The notes under the pieces: generated by a model
What the model was told of the DNA's origin: nothing
The model's database searches: none
Seen by the model: only the letters and a program-made list of their open reading frames with translations
From: Treponema sp.
GTDB lineage: Bacteria; Spirochaetota; Spirochaetia; Treponematales; Treponemataceae
Direction of reading: 5' to 3'
Assembly (NCBI GenBank): GCA_016281495.1
Contig: JAEEIU010000055.1
Location: 1 to 64,000, forward strand
DNA: 64,000 nt
Made by a program: the position numbers and the translations under genes
Part shown: positions 1 through 6,821 of the stretch, in pieces
How positions within the stretch are numbered: position 1 is the first letter of the stretch
Layout of the letters: each line of letters starts with the position of its first letter

Positions 1-112
1 CAAGTTCAAAAATTTCTTCAGAATCTTTTTCCATTAGGCATAGATTATTTGATGCACATGAAATGAATGACAAGCAAATTATTAACAAAATAAGATTTTT
101 CAGTTTTTTCAT
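1..112 (-). CDS. Putative lipoprotein, 3' part outside window (possible immunity partner)
   Basis: Only the first 37 codons are in the window. They read as a lipoprotein signal: MKKLKN, a hydrophobic stretch rich in L and I, then FISCAS with the lipidation Cys at about residue 19. A GGGAGAG Shine-Dalgarno lies just upstream. The ATG overlaps the stop (TAATG) of the corrected reading frame of the preceding orphan Rhs gene, so the two are probably translationally coupled. That arrangement is usual for a polymorphic toxin tip and its cognate immunity protein. The immunity role is inference; the mature protein is not visible. Confidence 0.6.
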   Translation of the reverse strand, partial: MKKLKNLILLIICLSFISCASNNLCLMEKDSEEIFEL

Positions 113-664
113 TATTCTCTCCCTGTAATTAACAATGCCCAGCCATCTGCATTTGTTTGTCGCATGTAAGGTAATAATCCATATATTTCCTCACTACCAT
201 ACTAATGGTGCAGTTCTATATGAAAGAGGTTCTGCATCTTCTGGGTATTTTCCATCCGGATCCACATACTTCACCGGATTATTCCCCGCATAGTGATACA
301 AGTTCCCGTTAACAGAATTGTATATACCACCCATGCCCGGAAGGTTACCCGCATCATTGGCATTTCCCTTGCCGGCAGCCGGCACATACTCTCCCAACGC
401 AGGATCCGTACTTATCCAGCGGCTGTACTTGGAGTCCAGGTATCTGGCACCATTGGAATTTTGGGTCGATATGTCCCCGAGTGGGGGAATTTGTCGTGTA
501 AAAAATTTGTTTTTTGATAGTATATCATTTAATATAAATGCATATTTTATAAAGAATACGGAGATTTTTATTAATGTATTTAAGGATTCTCTATTTACAG
601 TCGATTTTTTTTCTATTAGAAGAGTGCAAAGTTGTATCTGACTTAATATTCTGAATTTATTCAA
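112..664 (-). pseudogene. Orphan Rhs C-terminal cassette with a frameshift in the tip
   Basis: The open frame encodes about 156 residues. Residues 70-138 are an Rhs-repeat-associated core end (NGARYLDSKYSRWIS, LYHYAGNNPVKY, closing VDPDG), preceded by about 70 residues that are alignable with the second cassette in this window. The open frame stops at 194-196 after an 18-residue tip. In the +1 frame the sequence continues without a stop (YGSEEIYGLLPYM ... LLITGRE) to a TAA at 112-114 that overlaps the ATG of the downstream lipoprotein. One base change near 197-205 would join the two frames. The start is also doubtful: a TTG at 664 is used here, while an ATG 8 nt upstream runs into a stop after four codons. 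No full-length Rhs shell is present, so this is an orphan or displaced tip. Confidence 0.65.
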
Positions 665-703
665 TTTTCATTTCCCTATTCCTTTTTTTTTCTTAAAGGA
701 CTT

Positions 704-1650
704 TTAACGTATTTCTTTTTTGGGCATTTTTAATTTTTGTATTTTTACAAGTTTACCATTTTGAAATTTACATGCATAGTTGGTATAAATGTGTGAATTG
801 GTTCCAAATAAGAAATTCATTATAAAATTAAATTTCTCATATTCTGTTGTCAGAACATAAATATCATTATTTTTCCAAATATGAACGATTTTTTCTTTTT
901 TAGGTACAAAGCTTTCAATTTCGACAGGAGAAAAGCTTACACCATTGACAATATTCAAGGTATAAAGCTTATTCTGCTTAGAAAGATATACTTTCCCTTC
1001 ATCAAGATTTATGCTACGAAAATCTGTCGCAGAGGAAAACACCTCTTTACCTGTTGTTAGAGAAAAAATTTTTAAAACTGTTGCTGAAGATTATTTACAT
1101 TATTAGAAATTATGAATAAAAGTCTGTCATTTTTTTCATCTACATACATTGACCATATATGATACGCCTGATTTGCTAAACAGAATATATCTATCTTGTA
1201 CTCATCAATAATCTCTATAGACTGTATTGTCCGTTTAGTAATATAGTATTTGGCATTTTCATCTTTTGGTATTTCCAAACAGTAAACATATTCACCTGAA
1301 TAGTAGGCACTTTTAATGTCTCTATCTTGATCTTTAGCTTTAATAGTATATAATAGTGTATTGGTATTTTCTAAATAGTTGCATATATAGAAATGATAAT
1401 CAAAGCCATAATCACCTGTCGCTGCGTACAACAAATAAAATTTATTGTAGGTGTCTATACTTTCTGTCGCCAACTCTTTTACTAAGGTCGTACCTAGATC
1501 AGGTCTCTCCAAAGTCAAACTAAATAAAGGTTTAAAATTTACACAATCAGATGTCTGCCAAACTCTACTCCCATTTGTTATTTCTATTTTTTCTGCATAT
1601 ATTAAAAATGAACAAGCAAGCATAATAAACAGAATTGTTAATTTTTTCAT
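704..1650 (-). pseudogene. Exported protein of unknown function, frameshifted (candidate immunity partner)
   Basis: The first frame (1650 to 1072, 192 aa) starts with a cleavable signal peptide (MKKLTILFIMLACSFLIYA, then EKIE). It stops in a homopolymer-rich stretch at 1060-1080. A -1 shift there continues the protein as VLKIFSLTTGKEV and runs to a stop at 704, giving about 310 residues. The second frame alone has no credible start or ribosome site. The combined sequence has short strand-rich blocks with repeated Tyr-Leu-Leu and KLYTL motifs, suggesting a beta-propeller-like fold; no family is recognised. Its ATG overlaps the stop of the upstream Rhs cassette (ATGA), indicating coupled translation. 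It could be a true pseudogene or a sequencing error in the A/T run. Confidence 0.55.
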
Positions 1651-2681
1651 TGTGCCACCCCATCCATGTTTTGACTTGCAGTTTCTGTTTTTGTCCAGTT
1701 TTCTACTGGACGCAACGTATTGTTCTTTCTGATATAATCTGTTTCATTATTTGGTATAACTTTGATTTTTGTTTTCCAGTCTCCTTTTCTTAGAACCTTT
1801 GCAGCAAATTCTGTACAGTTATTCAGTATGTCCCTATATGTTCCAAAATTTTTCCCTAAAACTTCTGCTTCTGCCAATATTGACATATCTTGTTTCATAT
1901 CTGTATCCATGATTAGTACATTATCATATCTCTGTTTTTCTTCACTATTACGCATATTGTTAAGAATCTGTTCAACATCAGAACCTTTATAAATCCTAAC
2001 AAAAACACCAACTTGATCGCTATCCATACATGATTTACTTGAAGATGCAAAACCTCCTACAGTTTCATGAGAAAGAACTTTGCTTCCAGTGATTGGACCA
2101 TTCAACCCATATCCATATTCTATTTTACTATCTTCATCATAAAACACAGAACCAACTTCGTATACTGCTATTCCACTGGTAGTCCCATCTTTATTGTATA
2201 ATTGGACAAACATAGCAGAGTGTCCGAATCCTCCAGCCCCAGTACTATCGTTTAAATACCCTGAAATCCTCCCATCCGGATCCACATACTTCACCGGATT
2301 ATTCCCCGCATAGTGATACAGACTTAAATTCACCGAATTGAAAATTCCACCCATTCCCGGCAATTTATCCGTCTCATTAGACTTACCCGCAGCAGGCACA
2401 TACTCACCAAGAGCCGGATCCACGCTGATCCAGCGGCTGTACTTGGGGTCAAGGTATCGGGCACCATTGGAATTTTGGGAAAAGAGTTCCTCGGGTGGGG
2501 GAAACTCTCGTTTTGAAAAATTATTATCTTTGGGTGTATCGGGTAAAAGAAAAGAATAACGTATCAAAACCAACAATAAATTAAATGCCAAATCATATTC
2601 TTGGTGTAAAACTAGGCTTGCTGTGAACAAATGAATGAGGACTTTTTGTTTTGTTTCACTTCTTTTACTTTTATATATCAT
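1647..2681 (-). CDS. Orphan Rhs C-terminal protein with permuted-papain-like tip
   Basis: This is a 344-residue protein. Residues 1-70 are hydrophobic and weakly similar to the first cassette. Residues 72-137 are the Rhs core end (NGARYLDPKYSRWIS, GMGGIFNSVN, LYHYAGNNPVKY, VDPDG). Residues 138-344 are a tip domain with a GFGHSAMF motif (His154) early and NNCTEFAAKVL (Cys289) late. His before Asn-Cys is the order of circularly permuted NlpC/papain-like enzymes, so a peptidase, amidase or acyltransferase activity is inferred. It lacks the long YD-repeat shell needed to export a classical Rhs effector. It has its own strong promoter 8 nt upstream of the ATG and overlaps the next, exported gene by 4 nt. 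It may be a stand-alone orphan module or a donor for tip switching. Confidence 0.7.
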   Translation of the reverse strand: MIYKSKRSETKQKVLIHLFTASLVLHQEYDLAFNLLLVLIRYSFLLPDTPKDNNFSKREFPPPEELFSQNSNGARYLDPKYSRWISVDPALGEYVPAAGKSNETDKLPGMGGIFNSVNLSLYHYAGNNPVKYVDPDGRISGYLNDSTGAGGFGHSAMFVQLYNKDGTTSGIAVYEVGSVFYDEDSKIEYGYGLNGPITGSKVLSHETVGGFASSSKSCMDSDQVGVFVRIYKGSDVEQILNNMRNSEEKQRYDNVLIMDTDMKQDMSILAEAEVLGKNFGTYRDILNNCTEFAAKVLRKGDWKTKIKVIPNNETDYIRKNNTLRPVENWTKTETASQNMDGVAQ

Positions 2682-2689
2682 TAGCTGTT

Positions 2690-2718
2690 ATTATACAGGT
2701 GGAAGCAGAAAAAGGCAA
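2690..2718 (-). promoter_or_regulatory. Promoter of orphan Rhs gene
   Basis: Read on the minus strand: TTGCCT (2713-2718), 17-bp spacer, TATAAT (2690-2695), then 8 nt to the ATG at 2681. No Shine-Dalgarno fits in the remaining space, so the message would be leaderless or nearly so. Confidence 0.6.
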
Positions 2719-2740
2719 GAATTATTTACAGTTTTCACTA

Positions 2741-2770
2741 TTGATAATATACGATAATATCGTATACAAT
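2741..2770 (+). promoter_or_regulatory. Toxin-antitoxin promoter with overlapping palindromic operator
   Basis: TTGATA (2741-2746), 18-bp spacer, TACAAT (2765-2770), 6 nt to the toxin ATG. A perfect palindrome with 8-bp arms around a 3-bp centre (TATACGAT / ATCGTATA, 2748-2766) fills the spacer and touches the -10 box. It is the expected binding site for the HTH antitoxin encoded downstream. Autorepression is inferred from the layout. Confidence 0.6.
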
Positions 2771-2776
2771 AATAAT

Positions 2777-3109
2777 ATGACAAGGGAATTTGTTTTTACT
2801 GCAACCTTTAATTCTTGCTGGAAGGCAATGGGGTTGACAGATGAAAATTTAAGAGAACTTGAGCAGGAACTTTTGAAAAATCCCCAATTGGGAGATGTAA
2901 TCGAAGGTACTGGTGGGGCAAGAAAAATTCGTATTAAACTTGGTAATCATGGAAAAAGCGGGGGTACAAGAGTTATTTACCTTGATGTGCTGTTGAAGGA
3001 AAAATTGTATTTCTTATTCGCATATCCGAAAAGCGTTCAAGAAAACCTGACTGCAGAACAGAAAAAGGCAATAAAAAACATCATCGAAGAGATTAAAAAG
3101 GAGGCTTAG
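2777..3109 (+). CDS. RelE/HigB-type toxin of a type II toxin-antitoxin system
   Basis: A 110-residue protein. It has the RelE/HigB-like layout: an N-terminal strand (REFVFTATFN), a helix pair (LTDENLRELEQELLKNP), the motif GxGGARKIRIKLG, then GGTRVIYLDVLLKEKLYFLFAYPKSVQENLT, in which Arg and Tyr/Phe/Lys positions match those used by ribosome-dependent mRNA interferases of the family. ATG 2777 is chosen because the preceding codons lie inside promoter and operator; there is no Shine-Dalgarno and the ATG is 6 nt past the -10 box. The antitoxin starts 3 nt after the stop. Toxin-first order matches HigBA-like modules. Confidence 0.8.
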   Translation: MTREFVFTATFNSCWKAMGLTDENLRELEQELLKNPQLGDVIEGTGGARKIRIKLGNHGKSGGTRVIYLDVLLKEKLYFLFAYPKSVQENLTAEQKKAIKNIIEEIKKEA

Positions 3110-3112
3110 TTT

Positions 3113-3460
3113 ATGAAAGAACTAACATTTGAATCTTCCCTGACGGAAAAGGAAATTGCAGAGAACTTCAAAAACATCTCATTCTTTGACGGATTGATGC
3201 AGGGGCTGAATGAAGCATTGGCTTATGAAAAAGGAACTGCTAGAGCCGAAACTTACGCCAGAAAGCAGAGCCTCCCGGATGTAAATGTCGCTAAAGAACG
3301 GGCCTCCCTCAATATGACGCAAAAATCTTTCGCAGCCTTGATAGGCGTTTCAAAACGTACTGTAGAAGCATGGGAATGCGGCAAATGTACCCCTTCTCCC
3401 ACTGCCCGAAAACTTATTCATCTTTTGAGCATTGATCCTTCTTTAGTTCAAAAATTGTAA
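3113..3460 (+). CDS. HigA-like HTH antitoxin
   Basis: A 115-residue protein. The C-terminal half has an XRE-type helix-turn-helix (LNMTQKSFAALIGVSKRTVEAWECG, about residues 66-90) followed by PSPTARKLIHLL, typical of the DNA-binding antitoxins paired with RelE/HigB toxins. The N-terminal half (residues 1-60) is acidic and helical and is the likely toxin-binding part. An AAGGAGG ribosome site overlaps the end of the toxin gene. It probably neutralises the upstream toxin and represses the operon at the palindrome at 2748-2766. Confidence 0.85.
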   Translation: MKELTFESSLTEKEIAENFKNISFFDGLMQGLNEALAYEKGTARAETYARKQSLPDVNVAKERASLNMTQKSFAALIGVSKRTVEAWECGKCTPSPTARKLIHLLSIDPSLVQKL

Positions 3461-3519
3461 ACGAATAAGAGCGTTTTATTCTCTATCGTCACAAGTTGTC
3501 ATTTCTTTTATGTACGATT

Positions 3520-3699
3520 TTATTCTTTTTTCTCTTCCTTTCCGAAATCAGGGTGCAGTTCATACCATGGCCTGAACTGGGACAGTTCCTCCTTCGTCAT
3601 CTTGGGACAGTCGGAGAAGTCGGTGTTTACAAATGCATTCATTTCCTTTATCTGTTCTTCGGTTAACGGAGGAAGCTTTTTAATGTCATCTAGCGTCAT
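3520..3699 (-). CDS. Small antitoxin-like protein, unpaired
   Basis: A 59-residue ORF: MTLDDIKKLPPLTEEQ, then IKEMNAFVNTDFSDCPKMTKEELSQF and RPWYELHPDFGKEEKKE. The pattern (short helix, PLTEEQ, an Asp/Asn loop, Cys-Pro-x-Met-Thr-x-Glu-Glu-Leu) resembles the small acidic proteins that precede or accompany BrnT/BrnA-like and other type II modules. No toxin gene is next to it: the upstream side is the IS remnant and the downstream side is the convergent HigA-like gene. Codons immediately upstream of the ATG are open back to a TAG, so a slightly longer form is possible. No clear ribosome site. Function is not established. Confidence 0.55.
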   Translation of the reverse strand: MTLDDIKKLPPLTEEQIKEMNAFVNTDFSDCPKMTKEELSQFRPWYELHPDFGKEEKKE

Positions 3700-3776
3700 A
3701 GTTACTATAGCTGGTCTACCCCCCTAAAATAATGCCATTTTATAAATTTGTTTTCTACTGTATAAAGACAAGATAG

Positions 3777-3950
3777 GTAGAAAATGAAAAAAGAATTTCA
3801 GATTTAAGCAGTGCAAGGAAAATAATAGAAAACTGGAGGATGGATTAGAATTTATGCCGTCCACAAAAAGGATTGGAAGGCTTGACTCCAAATCAATATA
3901 GGAATAAACTTTTAAGCAGAAAACCTAATTTAAATTCCGGTCGAATTTAG
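3777..3950 (+). pseudogene. Remnant of an IS3-family transposase (OrfB C-terminus)
   Basis: One frame reads DLSSARKIIENWRMD, a TAG stop at 3846-3848, then NLCRPQKGLEGLTPNQY and RNKLL to a stop at 3948-3950. This is the terminal pattern of IS3-group integrases (a D-x-x-x-A-R-x-x-I-x-x-W-R-x-D-Y-N then RPH-x-x-L-x-x-LTP). The stop sits where Tyr is expected. Nothing of the DDE core remains upstream. This is a decayed insertion, consistent with the toxin-antitoxin and Rhs neighbours. It, together with the small gene at 3520-3699, accounts for the gap between 3460 and 3995. Confidence 0.5.
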
Positions 3951-3994
3951 GGGTTAAACCAAGAAAGTAAAGTATACCAGGGAAATATTATTAG

Positions 3995-4807
3995 ATGAAG
4001 TTTACGGTAAATAAAAAAACATTGCAAATAATCGCTTTACTGGGTATTGTTGGCATGATTGTTTTTGCTTTGTTTACAGATTTTAAAAGAGATTTTTACG
4101 ATGGTTTCTTATATAATATCTTTACAGAAGAAAATGCTGAAAAAACCTGTAAAGAAATGGATGGTGAAATATTTGAAATAAAAGACAATGGGTTATTGCC
4201 TGTAAAAACAAATGAAAATCACCGTCACGAAGAATATGCCGAAAAACTGATTTCAAAGCCAAACGGTGCGTATTACAAAGGGTTTTATTGCTATGAGAAA
4301 AAAGAAAAGAACATTTACTGTGTATCAACAATTAAACTATTAAAAGAGAAATTAAAGATTACCAGACATAATGTTTCATATTTGCCCTATCTTGTTTTAA
4401 TTCTCCTAATATCAATAATACTGTCAAGATTTCTAACAGAACAAAAAATAGATCTTGAACTATTTTGCTTGATATTGCTTGAGCAAATTTTTAACTTTAC
4501 ATTCTTAATAGGATATTTGGGATTTAACGTCCATTTTGATAATTGTTACACATCTATTCCTTTCTATTTCTATCTGTTTTTCCTGTTACTGCAGTTTTTT
4601 GCAATAAAAAGGGAAAAACTGTTTTATGCATATTTTGCCATAATCTACCTCGGTGTTGTCATAACCTTTTCATTTTATATTTGGCAGATTACCAGGGGTA
4701 TATGGAAATTCGATTTGTACAAAATGCAGCTGATAATAATATCAGTTGCCATTGGAAGACATGCATATAGAATTGCAAATATCAGGACAAACCCTCATAA
4801 TCCATAA
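3995..4807 (+). CDS. Membrane protein of unknown function
   Basis: A 270-residue AT-rich gene. One membrane segment near residues 10-28 (IIALLGIVGMIVFALF) is followed by about 95 polar residues containing two or three Cys, then five hydrophobic segments between about residues 128 and 255 (YLPYLVLILLISIIL, LFCLILLEQIFNFTFLIGYLG, FYFYLFFLLLQFFAI, YAYFAIIYLGVVITFSFY, LIIISVAIG). No family is recognised. Its base composition matches the accessory region rather than the core genes. It stands alone, with the next promoter directly after it. Confidence 0.6.
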   Translation: MKFTVNKKTLQIIALLGIVGMIVFALFTDFKRDFYDGFLYNIFTEENAEKTCKEMDGEIFEIKDNGLLPVKTNENHRHEEYAEKLISKPNGAYYKGFYCYEKKEKNIYCVSTIKLLKEKLKITRHNVSYLPYLVLILLISIILSRFLTEQKIDLELFCLILLEQIFNFTFLIGYLGFNVHFDNCYTSIPFYFYLFFLLLQFFAIKREKLFYAYFAIIYLGVVITFSFYIWQITRGIWKFDLYKMQLIIISVAIGRHAYRIANIRTNPHNP

Positions 4808-4820
4808 GCAAAAGTCTGCC

Positions 4821-4849
4821 TTAACTTTTTTGGCAAAAAGCATTATAAT
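4821..4849 (+). promoter_or_regulatory. Promoter upstream of GH2-like gene
   Basis: TTAACT (4821-4826), 17-bp spacer, TATAAT (4844-4849). A GGAGG site at 4863-4867 lies 14 nt before the ATG at 4882, which is longer than usual. Confidence 0.45.
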
Positions 4850-4881
4850 CCTGTTCAGAGGCGGAGGACGCAAATTCTAAA

Positions 4882-5535
4882 ATGAACGGTGATTTGATTC
4901 GCGATGTTTTTGTTAAGACAGAGAAAAACAAATTCAGCTCCACAATAAGTCTGAAAGAAGAACATGATTATGCACATTATTCCCTCAGGCAGGTTTTGTT
5001 TCCTGATTTGAACGCACCGATTGTTGGAGATGCCGAAAACCCGTGTGCCGAACTTGTTGCAGGAATTCAAGGGAAAAAGGCCCTTACCACGGCACGGGCA
5101 ACGGGAATCCAATGGTGGTCCCCTTCCTTCCCCGCCATATACAGCCTTACCACGGAATTGATCTCACCACAGGGCGAAATTGAATGCTCTCGGGTAGACA
5201 GAATCTCATTCCGGGACATACAATTTGACGGAAAACAGCTTTTGCTCAACGGACTTCCCCTTTCCATGGACCAGATAAAAGGAATAAAGACCCTGCCCCT
5301 TTCTGTAGACCAAAGCCTTGTTGAACGATGTAACGAAGATGGTTCCCTGGTTGTTATCAGAATTGATCAGGCTGCAGATGAAAATTCCCTTGCAGGGGCC
5401 GTAGAAAGGCTCAGGAACAGTCCTTCCGTCATAGCCTGGTGCACAACATCAAAAAGTGAATTCAAGCTATACAGCACCCTTTTTGGCCGTCTGGACGGGA
5501 CCCGCCCCATATTGAACGGCTTTAACCCCAGATAA
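4882..5535 (+). CDS. GH2-like protein, internally deleted and probably inactive
   Basis: A 217-residue protein. Residues about 70-130 match the sugar-binding/Ig-like to barrel junction of family 2 glycoside hydrolases (WWSPSFPAIYSLTTEL, RISFRDIQFDGKQLLLNG). Residues about 170-215 resemble the later barrel stretch (RLRNSPSVIAWC, then DGTRPIL). In active enzymes the second block is NHPSVI-W-x-x-GNE with the acid/base Glu; here WCTTSKSE replaces it, and about 100 residues of barrel between the blocks are missing. Enzymes of this family usually exceed 600 residues. It is therefore a decayed or repurposed fragment. A promoter and ribosome site are still present. Confidence 0.55.
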   Translation: MNGDLIRDVFVKTEKNKFSSTISLKEEHDYAHYSLRQVLFPDLNAPIVGDAENPCAELVAGIQGKKALTTARATGIQWWSPSFPAIYSLTTELISPQGEIECSRVDRISFRDIQFDGKQLLLNGLPLSMDQIKGIKTLPLSVDQSLVERCNEDGSLVVIRIDQAADENSLAGAVERLRNSPSVIAWCTTSKSEFKLYSTLFGRLDGTRPILNGFNPR

Positions 5536-5561
5536 TGACAGTTTTCCCCACAAATAAAAGA

Positions 5562-5579
5562 GGCCGGCTATCGCCGGCC
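5562..5579 (-). terminator. Hairpin between convergent genes
   Basis: Perfect 7-bp GC stem (GGCCGGC / GCCGGCC) with a 4-nt loop. On the minus strand it is followed by TCTTTTATTTG, so it should end transcription of the leftward gene at 5731-6735. On the plus strand no T-run follows. Confidence 0.55.
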
Positions 5580-5593
5580 ATGCCCATCAGGCA

Positions 5594-5636
5594 ACCGGGT
5601 GTAAATGGGTGGGAGGGGATAAATTGTACACCCGGT
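5594..5636. repeat. Long-loop inverted repeat
   Basis: Ten-bp perfect arms (ACCGGGTGTA at 5594-5603 and TACACCCGGT at 5627-5636) enclose 23 nt that are very G-rich on the plus strand. It sits beside the terminator hairpin in a 195-bp gap between converging genes. Function unknown; a second terminator element or RNA structure is possible. Confidence 0.5.
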
Positions 5637-5730
5637 ATTATATATATCGGCAAAGATAGCGGTTTCTTGAATGATATTTTATTTTTTTACGCTATAGGGA
5701 CAGTCCTTTGACAGCGCTTTTTGGCCTGAC

Positions 5731-6735
5731 CTACTCTTCCTCTGTGACCGTGGCGTTTATGGATATGGAGACATTGTAGGTTCTGCCTTTTAACGCCGAA
5801 ATTGACCTGACCATCTCGTAGTCGCCTATGACAAAGCGTATCTGATGCTCTCCCTGGGACACAAAGATGGGATTATTGATGTTTGAGACATAAGAATCGT
5901 CCAGATAGACCTGGGTACCCTCCGGGGCCGCAATTCGCACCATGGGCTCAATGGACTGGAATTCAACATTTACGGTATGCCTTTTTGCCTGTTCTACGGT
6001 AGCCGTCCTGAATTCATTCCTGTAATAGTCGCTTACGATGTTTATGTTGTGGATTCCGGGCGTCAAAAGCACGCCAGATGATACATCCGTCTGGTTTCCG
6101 TCAATAAATACCGTATACGGCTTTACATCCCCCTTGTCCGGTGCTACAGGCTGGACAAAAAGCTTTCCCTTGTTTATGAAAAGGGGCCTTCCGGTAACCT
6201 GGAAATGGGCGGAATAAATGTCATCGCTGGTTCCCTTCATGGCAAGCTGCATCCTCAGGAAGATTTTGCCGTTGACCACCTCCGGAACAGATGACATAAG
6301 GGTTGAGTATGCGTCTTTCTTTATCGTGTGGTTCTTTTTTAGCGGTATTTTAAGCGTAAGGCTCAGCGAGGATCCAAAGGTTCCCGTCGTCCGCCTTGTG
6401 CCGTTGTAGTCTATTGTTGAAGAAGAAGGTTCAGGCACTATTCCGTCATAAAAGGAGTATGCCACGGAGTCCCTCCATGCCGCGACTTCCTTTGGCACCT
6501 TGAACTGCAGCTCCACTCCCTCTATGAATTCCATGTCGCTTGGGAGCTCAATGACAATGCAGTCATTCACCCCCACAGAGACTGTATTTTTGCTTCCCGT
6601 CCGAGAGATTGGCAGGGCTACTGATTTATGCACCCTGAACTGTTCGGAGAAAGCTACAGTACTTGAGAGAAGAAAAAGGATTGCAAAAAATGAGAGATTC
6701 TTTTTACGATTTTCTCTTGTACTTTCTAAACCCAT
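5731..6735 (-). CDS. Exported PEGA-like surface protein
   Basis: A 334-residue protein. Residues about 15-30 are a signal peptide (NLSFFAILFLLSSTVAFSE). The middle is all-beta. The last third holds two PEGA-like repeats: YTVFIDGNQTDVSSGV with LTPGIHNINIVSDYY, and APEGTQVYLDDSYV with VSQGEHQIRFVIGDYE. PEGA repeats occur in surface or periplasmic proteins; no enzyme motif is visible. It lies downstream of the LysM-M23 gene in the same direction, with 87 bp between them, and has its own promoter, so a wall- or envelope-associated job is inferred. The ATG has no Shine-Dalgarno and is 6 nt past a -10 box. Confidence 0.6.
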   Translation of the reverse strand: MGLESTRENRKKNLSFFAILFLLSSTVAFSEQFRVHKSVALPISRTGSKNTVSVGVNDCIVIELPSDMEFIEGVELQFKVPKEVAAWRDSVAYSFYDGIVPEPSSSTIDYNGTRRTTGTFGSSLSLTLKIPLKKNHTIKKDAYSTLMSSVPEVVNGKIFLRMQLAMKGTSDDIYSAHFQVTGRPLFINKGKLFVQPVAPDKGDVKPYTVFIDGNQTDVSSGVLLTPGIHNINIVSDYYRNEFRTATVEQAKRHTVNVEFQSIEPMVRIAAPEGTQVYLDDSYVSNINNPIFVSQGEHQIRFVIGDYEMVRSISALKGRTYNVSISINATVTEEE

Positions 6736-6741
6736 ATTGAT

Positions 6742-6770
6742 ACTATACTAAAAAAACAGATATTTTTCCA
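6742..6770 (-). promoter_or_regulatory. Promoter of PEGA-like gene
   Basis: Minus strand: TGGAAA (6765-6770), 17-bp spacer, TATAGT (6742-6747), 6 nt (ATCAAT) to the ATG. Predicts a leaderless message. The -35 box is weak. Confidence 0.45.
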
Positions 6771-6821
6771 GTACTTGGGGCAAAATTTTGCCTTCTGAAA
6801 AAACTGCCAATAATAGCTGAA

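Noticed and set aside
318..641. 107-codon plus-strand frame over the first Rhs cassette
   Set aside because: Antisense of a clear Rhs core; no ribosome site or domain.
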